Position numbers and translations under genes: made by a program | Origin: Brachyspira intermedia PWS/A | GTDB lineage: Bacteria; Spirochaetota; Brachyspiria; Brachyspirales; Brachyspiraceae | Direction: 5' to 3' | Assembly (NCBI RefSeq): GCF_000223215.1 | Contig: NC_017243.1 | Span: 2,418,001 to 2,482,000, forward strand | DNA length: 64,000 nt | The notes under the pieces: model-generated | What the model saw: the letters and a program-made list of their open reading frames with translations, nothing else | The model's database searches: none | Told to the model about the DNA's origin: nothing | Part shown: positions 58,257 through 64,000 of the stretch, in pieces | Layout of the letters: every line of letters starts with the position of its first letter | Numbering within the stretch: the stretch's first letter is position 1

Positions 58257-58343
58257 ATAGTATCAATTAAACATATATTAAAAAATATATCTAGTTATGG
58301 ATATTCTAGTATTTAATTTTGACAAAAAGTATATAATAGTATT

Positions 58344-59147
58344 ATGAATAAATATGCATCTCCAATATATAAATACAAAGGAAGAGTTAATTTAATAATC
58401 TCTTTAATATCAGCTTTAATAAATTTAACAGCATTACTCAATATAAATAATTTTAATTTAATCACATTTAACGCAGTATATTTATTTAGCTTCTTTTCAG
58501 TATTTATGTTTATCAATTCCCGTACAGTTTATACTAACATTTTTAAAAATTACAAGAAAGAAATAAAAAATAAAACTCTATTCTCTTTTGTTGGTTTTGT
58601 TATATCATTAATCTTATATATCTTGATTACAAAAATTGTTTTTAATAAAATGGTAGTATTTAATTATATATATGCAATTTTTCCTATTATGAATTTTATT
58701 TCTATAATACTAGCTAATATAGTATATTTTATACTAGAAAAACTTTTTATAAATGAAAATAAACATTTATTTAATATTAAATGCATTTCAAATATATTAT
58801 TAATATCATTTGTGTATACATCAGTTTTTATACTATTATATTTATTTTATGAATCTAAATACATTATTATTTTATTGAGTATATCAAACTCATTATTATC
58901 ATCTGCAATACTATCAGTTTTTAATATAATGTCATCGAAGTTTATGAATCCTTGGAGCAGGTTTATATTTGTAAATGCTGGTTATATAATATCTTTTATT
59001 TTATCTTTAATAATATCTTCTATTATAACAGTGATTTTCTTTACATTCACAATAAAAATATTTGTTTTTACTTCCACAATAATATTATTGTCATTTATAA
59101 TTTCTCTTTTATTAGCACATTATATAAAAGCATATTCATATTTATAA
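58344..59147 (+). CDS. Shortened FtsX-like permease paralogue
   Basis: A 267-aa all-membrane protein with about eight hydrophobic helices. Residues 60-140 (FINSRTVYTNIF, FIISIILANIVY-like) match the central bundle of the 700-aa permease at 40467. Residues 190-265 (SSAILSVFN, FVNAGYIISF, LLSFIISLLLAHY) match its last three helices. The large outer domains are missing. TATAAT lies 6 nt before ATG, with no ribosome site. Function unknown. Confidence 0.7.
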   Translation: MNKYASPIYKYKGRVNLIISLISALINLTALLNINNFNLITFNAVYLFSFFSVFMFINSRTVYTNIFKNYKKEIKNKTLFSFVGFVISLILYILITKIVFNKMVVFNYIYAIFPIMNFISIILANIVYFILEKLFINENKHLFNIKCISNILLISFVYTSVFILLYLFYESKYIIILLSISNSLLSSAILSVFNIMSSKFMNPWSRFIFVNAGYIISFILSLIISSIITVIFFTFTIKIFVFTSTIILLSFIISLLLAHYIKAYSYL

Positions 59148-59173
59148 ATATAAATCAAAATATAATTTTTATA

Positions 59174-60064
59174 TTATAATTTTTCTATTTTTTCTATACT
59201 GAGCCCTGTTAATTCGCTTATAAGATTTAAATCCATATTTTTATTTTTCATATTTCTAGCTAGAGAATATTTTTCTTGTTCTATACCTTGTTCTATACCT
59301 TCTTTAATACCTTCCTCTTTCCCTTCTACTCTTCCTAATCTTCTTTCCTCTTCTAACATTATTTGATTACCGTATAGATATGCTTGTCTTTTATCATATT
59401 CATTCATCATCAATCTATCTTTAATAAAGTTATTATATCTTCTTTGTACTTCTTCCATTATAGGTTTCTCTTTTACTAATTCTGACATTATAACCTCCTT
59501 ATTATCCTTATCTTTCATAGTAAAAAATTTAAGCCAACAATTTAAATCATATTCTAATGTATTATATTTAAATTTTTTCAATTCTATTATATGTATTTGT
59601 AAATGGTCAGTAAGTAATCTTTTATTATTGGTATCATAAATCATATAACAGGAATGTATAAAATCATTATCATCTAAATTGAAATTAAGTAAATTGATAC
59701 TAATTACTGGAGTTAGAGCATCATATTTTTCACCTTGTTTCAAAAGTTTATTATAATTAGAAGCCCAATAATATAATATTCTTTCTGGAAATCTTGAATT
59801 ACCTTGTAATTGTATTTCTATAATAACAACTGTTCCATTTTGAGTAATACATTTAACATCTGCAATAGTTTCTTTATCTTCATAATTCTCTTTAAAATTG
59901 AAAGGAGTTAATATTTCTACAGATCTAAAAGTTTTCATTCCAGAATCAAGCATTATTGAATTAATAAAGTCTAATAATATTGCTTCACTGCCTTTATCGG
60001 ATAAAAGATATCTCACAAAGTAATCATTTAAAACATTAAAATTATTATTTGATCCCAATTCCAT
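59174..60064 (-). CDS. PD-(D/E)XK nuclease family transposase-like protein
   Basis: A 296-aa paralogue of the gene at 57368. It has NVLNDYFVRYLL at the start and a nuclease core ETIADVKCITQNGTVVIIEIQ near residues 77-97, then RILYYWASNY. The Glu-rich C-terminal linker repeats EGIKEGIEQGIEQ. The last 35 residues match the neighbour exactly. Recombination-promoting activity is inferred from the Rpn family. Confidence 0.88.
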   Translation of the reverse strand: MELGSNNNFNVLNDYFVRYLLSDKGSEAILLDFINSIMLDSGMKTFRSVEILTPFNFKENYEDKETIADVKCITQNGTVVIIEIQLQGNSRFPERILYYWASNYNKLLKQGEKYDALTPVISINLLNFNLDDNDFIHSCYMIYDTNNKRLLTDHLQIHIIELKKFKYNTLEYDLNCWLKFFTMKDKDNKEVIMSELVKEKPIMEEVQRRYNNFIKDRLMMNEYDKRQAYLYGNQIMLEEERRLGRVEGKEEGIKEGIEQGIEQEKYSLARNMKNKNMDLNLISELTGLSIEKIEKL

Positions 60065-60070
60065 AAAATT

Positions 60071-60099
60071 ATTATAATGAAATATTTATACTTTGTCAA
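60071..60099 (-). promoter_or_regulatory. Leaderless-type promoter
   Basis: TTGACA (60094-60099), 17-nt spacer, TATAAT (60071-60076), then AATTTT and the ATG at 60064. It matches the promoter of the paralogue at 58222. Confidence 0.75.
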
Positions 60100-60206
60100 A
60101 TAGTATATATTTTATTATTTGGCATATAAAAGAAAGAAAATTCAAATTTGATTAAAGAACAAAAATATATTATACTAACCCTAAAATTTATAAACGGATA
60201 ACTATA

Positions 60207-62870
60207 ATGCAAGAAACATTTTTTGGAAGCGAAAAAGAAGAAAATCAAAAACTCACACCGATGATGAGGCAGTACAAAGAAATAAAAGATAAATATAGTG
60301 ACAGTATACTTCTTTTTAGAATGGGAGATTTTTATGAGGTATTTTTTGATGATGCAAAAGTAGTGTCCGATATATTGGGTCTTACACTTACAAAAAGAGC
60401 TAATGTGCCTATGGCAGGAGTTCCTTATCATGCTATAGACAATTATTTATCAAGATTAGTTAAATCCGGAATGAAGATTGCTATATGCGATCAAATGGAA
60501 GATCCTAAACTTGCAAAAGGTATAGTAAAAAGAGAGGTTACTCAAGTTATAACTCCGGGTACAATTTCAGAAAATAAATACCTTGAATCAAAAAGCAATA
60601 ATTATTTAGCTTCAGTAATAGTGTCAAAAAGCGAGAAAAATGCAGCTTTATCTATATGCGATATTTCTACAGGAGAACTTTATGCTACAGAAATAAATTC
60701 TAATTTAGAAAATCATAATGAAGCTTTAAAAGAAATTATTAATGAACTTACAGAAGAAATTATAAGATTCTCTCCTAAAGAGATTATGACTATAGAATCC
60801 GTTTCTGAAAGTATTATTATAAAAGAAATTCAAAATAAATTTAATAATGTATTCTACAGTACCACTCCAAATTATACTGCAGAACATTCTTATGCATATA
60901 AAACTTTAACAAATCATTTTAAAACAGTATCATTAAAAAGTTTCGGTATAGAAGAAAAACCTCTTTTAATATCATTATTAGGATCAACTATATTCTATAT
61001 ACAGGAACTTTCAAAAACTTCTCTTGAGCATATTTCAAATATTAAACTATATAATAGAAGAGATTCAATGACTTTGGATTATGCTACAATAGCAAGTTTG
61101 GAAATATTAGAAACTATAAGAAATGATAATAATAAAATGACATTGTTCGACACCATAGACAGAACAAAAACTTCTATGGGAGCTAGATATTTAAAAAGAA
61201 TAATCGTAGAGCCATTATTAAATATAGAAGAAATAAATAAAAGACTTAATAATGTAGAGTTTTTCTATAAAAATCAAAAGTTTATGTATAAAATAAGAGA
61301 TTTGCTTCAGGATATTGGAGATATAGAAAGACTAGCATCAAAATTGGCACTTGGAAGAATTAACCCAAAAGAATTAGTATCATTAAAAAGATTTTTAGTA
61401 GGTTCTCTTGAAGTTGTAACAGAACTTGCAATGAATAACTTTGAAGATGTAAACTTTGAAGAAGTTAATGATATAAAAATAATAACTGATTTAATAGAGC
61501 GTGCAATATTAGAAGATCCGAAAGTTGTTATAAATGAAGGCGACATTATAAAAGATGATTATGATGAAACATTAAAAAAATATAATGAAGCTAGAAGAGA
61601 AGGAAGGTCTTGGATAGCAGAACTTGAACATAATTATAAACAAGATACAGGAATAAATAATCTTAAAATAAGATACAATAATGTTATAGGTTATTATGTA
61701 GAGGTAACAAAAGCGAATGTATCATCTGTACCAAGCGACTTTATAAAAAGACAAACATTAATAGGAAGCGAAAGATATACTACAAGCAAATTAATGGAGT
61801 ATGAAACTATTATAAATGAAGCTAATGAAAAAAGCTATGCATTAGAATATGATATATTTATTGAAGTTAGAAATAAAACCAATGAATATTTAAACTCAAT
61901 ATTAAAAATGGCAAGAGTAATTTCCATAATAGATGTTTATTCTTCGCTTGCTTGTTTAGCTAAAGAAGATAATTATATAAAACCTATAATAACAGATGAC
62001 GGCATAATAGATATAAAAGACGGAAGACACCCAGTTGTAGAAGTTAATCTAAAAACAGAAAGCTTCATTCCAAATGATACATATTTAGACAATAAAAATG
62101 AACATATGCTTATAATTACAGGCCCTAATATGAGCGGTAAAAGTACATATTTAAGACAAACAGCTTTGATAGTACTTCTTGCTCAAATAGGTTCATTCGT
62201 TCCTGCATCAAGTGCGAAAATTTCTATAGTTGACCGTATATTTACTCGCGTTGGTGCAAGCGATAATATAGCAAGAGGAGAAAGTACATTCTTAGTAGAA
62301 ATGAATGAAACAGCATACATTCTAAATCATTGTACAGATAAAAGTCTTGTTATAATGGATGAAATAGGAAGAGGTACTTCAACTTATGACGGACTTTCTA
62401 TTGCTTGGGCTATAGTAGAATATTTAGTTCATGAAGAAAATAAAAAAGCTAAAACTCTATTCGCTACTCACTATCATGAACTTACTATGCTTGAAGATTT
62501 GGAAGGCGTTAAAAACTATAAAGTATTAGTTGAAGAATATAAAGATGAAATAATATTTATGAAAAAAGTTACTGAAGGAGCAGCTAAATCCAGTTATGGT
62601 ATATATGCTGCAAAAATAGCCGGTGCCCCTAATAAAGTTATAAAAAGAGCCACTGAAATATTAAAAAGATTAGAAGCTGATGCTAGTGTTCAGGTGGAAA
62701 ATATAGAATTAAATACTCAAAAATCTAAAAATATACTTCCGCTTTATGAAGAGCCTAAAATAATAGAAAAAGAAAGCGAAATAGAAAAAGAGATAAAAGA
62801 TTTGAATATTAATACGATAACACCTCTTGATGCCATGAATTTAATTAATAAATGGAAGAACATGATATGA
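60207..62870 (+). CDS. mutS: DNA mismatch repair protein MutS
   Basis: An 887-aa MutS1. The mismatch-reading motif GDFYEVF (Phe-x-Glu) is near residue 38. Connector, core and clamp domains follow. The ATPase domain has Walker A GPNMSGKST near 638-646, Walker B-type DEIGRGTSTYDG and FATHYHEL. It recognises mispairs and recruits MutL, which is not in this window. Because intact MutS is present, hypermutation is not expected from this gene. Confidence 0.98.
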   Translation: MQETFFGSEKEENQKLTPMMRQYKEIKDKYSDSILLFRMGDFYEVFFDDAKVVSDILGLTLTKRANVPMAGVPYHAIDNYLSRLVKSGMKIAICDQMEDPKLAKGIVKREVTQVITPGTISENKYLESKSNNYLASVIVSKSEKNAALSICDISTGELYATEINSNLENHNEALKEIINELTEEIIRFSPKEIMTIESVSESIIIKEIQNKFNNVFYSTTPNYTAEHSYAYKTLTNHFKTVSLKSFGIEEKPLLISLLGSTIFYIQELSKTSLEHISNIKLYNRRDSMTLDYATIASLEILETIRNDNNKMTLFDTIDRTKTSMGARYLKRIIVEPLLNIEEINKRLNNVEFFYKNQKFMYKIRDLLQDIGDIERLASKLALGRINPKELVSLKRFLVGSLEVVTELAMNNFEDVNFEEVNDIKIITDLIERAILEDPKVVINEGDIIKDDYDETLKKYNEARREGRSWIAELEHNYKQDTGINNLKIRYNNVIGYYVEVTKANVSSVPSDFIKRQTLIGSERYTTSKLMEYETIINEANEKSYALEYDIFIEVRNKTNEYLNSILKMARVISIIDVYSSLACLAKEDNYIKPIITDDGIIDIKDGRHPVVEVNLKTESFIPNDTYLDNKNEHMLIITGPNMSGKSTYLRQTALIVLLAQIGSFVPASSAKISIVDRIFTRVGASDNIARGESTFLVEMNETAYILNHCTDKSLVIMDEIGRGTSTYDGLSIAWAIVEYLVHEENKKAKTLFATHYHELTMLEDLEGVKNYKVLVEEYKDEIIFMKKVTEGAAKSSYGIYAAKIAGAPNKVIKRATEILKRLEADASVQVENIELNTQKSKNILPLYEEPKIIEKESEIEKEIKDLNINTITPLDAMNLINKWKNMI

Positions 62871-62958
62871 AAATATCATATTAATTTCATTGATTTTTTT
62901 ATAAATTCAATTTTAAGAGGTTGCAAGCCGAAATTATAGTATAATAATGAGGTGTACA

Positions 62959-63282
62959 ATGACTGAACAATATTACTACAAATCAACAACTGAAAGAGAA
63001 TTCGACTGTGTAAAAGATGATGAGAGATTGATAGAAACTTTATCGGATAAGGGCTATACTGTTTATGCCATTGCACAAAAATCTAATCAATTAATACCAT
63101 ATCATGAACATCCTTCCGAAGAAATGGTAATAGTATTAAGCGGTAAAGTAAGATATATAGTAGAAGAAGAAATCGTAGATTTAGAAGAAGGCGATATTAT
63201 AAGGGTAAGACCGCATTCTGTGCATTCCATGATAGGAATTTCTGAAAACGGTATATCTAATTTACTTTTAGTATTTATTTAA
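62959..63282 (+). CDS. Small cupin-domain protein
   Basis: A 107-aa single cupin. The metal-binding motif 1 is YHEHPSEEMVIVLSGKVRY (His-x-His...Glu) and motif 2 is VRPHSVHSM. The ATG at 62959 is chosen because GAGGTG lies just upstream; an earlier ATG at 62947 would overlap it. It may bind a metal and a small ligand. No partner identifies the ligand. Confidence 0.85.
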   Translation: MTEQYYYKSTTEREFDCVKDDERLIETLSDKGYTVYAIAQKSNQLIPYHEHPSEEMVIVLSGKVRYIVEEEIVDLEEGDIIRVRPHSVHSMIGISENGISNLLLVFI

Positions 63283-63334
63283 TCTTTTATAAATTAATAG
63301 TAAAAAATAAATATGTTACACTAAAAATTTTCAG

Positions 63335-63555
63335 TATATACCTAAACAACTATATTTTGTAATTTTTTACATTTTTGTAAATGTAAATTATATTTTTTTA
63401 TAAAATATGTTTTATTTATAAAATTACTTATTGTTTTTGTACAATAATAAGAGTAATCAACCGCACGTATAGCTGGCATTTGATAAGATGAAACAGTGCA
63501 GTGCGGAAAGGTGCCGCAGCTCGCGGTTGACAAAATATAATTGTTTAGGTGTATA
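63335..63555. mobile_element. Palindrome-bounded repeat element
   Basis: A 221-bp unit with inverted half-dyads: TATATA-N17-TGTAAT (63335-63363) and TTGACA-N17-TGTATA (63527-63555). The core has a G/C-rich hairpin with CAACCGCACG...GCGGTTG. It contains no gene. The core differs from those at 8.6 and 20.3 kb. Confidence 0.65.
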
Positions 63556-63639
63556 CTAAATATATTTAAAATGTAAAAATTGAAATGGATTATTTTTAAT
63601 ATAAAAGTATTAATTAAAAAATTTAATACAAATACTAAA

Positions 63640-64000
63640 TTATTTGAAATCTTTATAAAGCATACTAGGCTGAACATCAGTATTATTCTGATATTTGCTG
63701 CTTGTATATTCTTCATATTCTCCGTCTATTGTATGATAATAAAGCTGAGCTATTTCAACCCCTGGATATATTATTATAGGCTTTATACAGAAAATTTCTA
63801 AAGTCCAATAACCTGCAAATCCAACATCGCCGAAACCAGCAGTAATATGAATAAATATTCCAAGCCTTCCTATAGATGATCTGCCCTCTATCATAGGAAC
63901 GAATTTTTTTGTATTAGTATATTCCAAAGTTCTACCTAAATATAATTCATTAGGCTTTAACTCATAACCGCTTTTTGGTATTATTATTTCATCTACTTCA
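63640..64000 (-). CDS. dcd: dCTP deaminase, 5' end outside window
   Basis: The visible 120 residues carry the family core: GRTLEYTN, EGRSSIGRLGIFIHITAGFGDVGF in two parts (EGRSSIGRLG, TAGFGDVGF), and TLEIFCIKPIIIYPGVEIAQL. It deaminates dCTP to dUTP, feeding dTTP synthesis. The catalytic Glu of the family lies in the TLE segment. The frame is open to the window edge, so the N-terminus is missing. Confidence 0.92.
   Translation of the reverse strand, partial: EVDEIIIPKSGYELKPNELYLGRTLEYTNTKKFVPMIEGRSSIGRLGIFIHITAGFGDVGFAGYWTLEIFCIKPIIIYPGVEIAQLYYHTIDGEYEEYTSSKYQNNTDVQPSMLYKDFK

Noticed and set aside
60096..60431. A 111-codon minus-strand frame with Cys and His residues
   Set aside because: It is antisense to the start of mutS and its promoter region; the Cys/His spacing matches no zinc-binding family.
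63342..63716. A 124-codon minus-strand frame
   Set aside because: It spans a repeat element and overlaps the 3' end of dcd in another frame; no family match or ribosome site.

Overview
The window is about 27% G+C by eye, with A/T-biased codons, lipoproteins bearing spirochaete-type lipoboxes, and gene families typical of an anaerobic, host-associated spirochaete. It most resembles Brachyspira; this is recognition from gene content, not a database match. The sequence is chromosomal. It contains recA, mutS, lysS, pnp, rpsO, ribF, rny, ychF, the SRP RNA and two tRNAs, and no phage or plasmid functions.

Layout. 1-7 kb: a DUF4384 protein (5' end outside the window), an exported protein, a membrane protein, the ymdB-rny pair and rubrerythrin. 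7-12.6 kb: a kinase-like protein, hypotheticals, a dead VOC (glyoxalase-fold) gene, a short palindromic repeat element, a ClC protein and ychF. 12.6-18.5 kb: a Rieske oxygenase, a STAS protein, then ribF-rpsO-pnp. 18.5-29 kb: an ankyrin gene flanked by repeats, a Cys-motif protein, pckG, a restriction-modification gene broken by two in-frame stops, and an OppA-type lipoprotein. 29-36 kb: kptA, a C26 hydrolase, recA, ffs and two tRNAs, and an LCP-rsfS pair. 36-47 kb: an envelope operon, msrB-msrA, a phosphoesterase, a large ABC-type permease, lysS, a second OppA and a frameshifted DUF3592 gene. 47-57 kb: an accessory block of five ankyrin genes separated by dense repeats. 57-60 kb: two PD-(D/E)XK transposase-like nuclease genes flanking a shortened permease paralogue. 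60-64 kb: mutS, a cupin and dcd (cut by the window end).

The strongest unexplained signal is a dispersed 52-bp dyad, TTGACA-N17-TATATA-N17-TGTCAA, present in three perfect copies and many half copies. Each half is a consensus sigma-70 promoter. TATATA is its own complement, so both strands share one -10 box. The halves form the ends of short non-coding elements of about 0.2-0.3 kb; one is nearly identical in inverted orientation 40 kb apart. Elements next to ankyrin and other genes can supply their promoters or fire antisense into their 3' ends.

Two further themes recur. Seven genes have a -10 box ending 6-8 nt before ATG, predicting leaderless mRNAs. Two genes are interrupted at A7 tracts where one extra A would restore the frame: the lipoprotein leader of msrA and a DUF3592 gene. 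The ankyrin and nuclease paralogues share near-identical 3' ends, pointing to recombination among copies.
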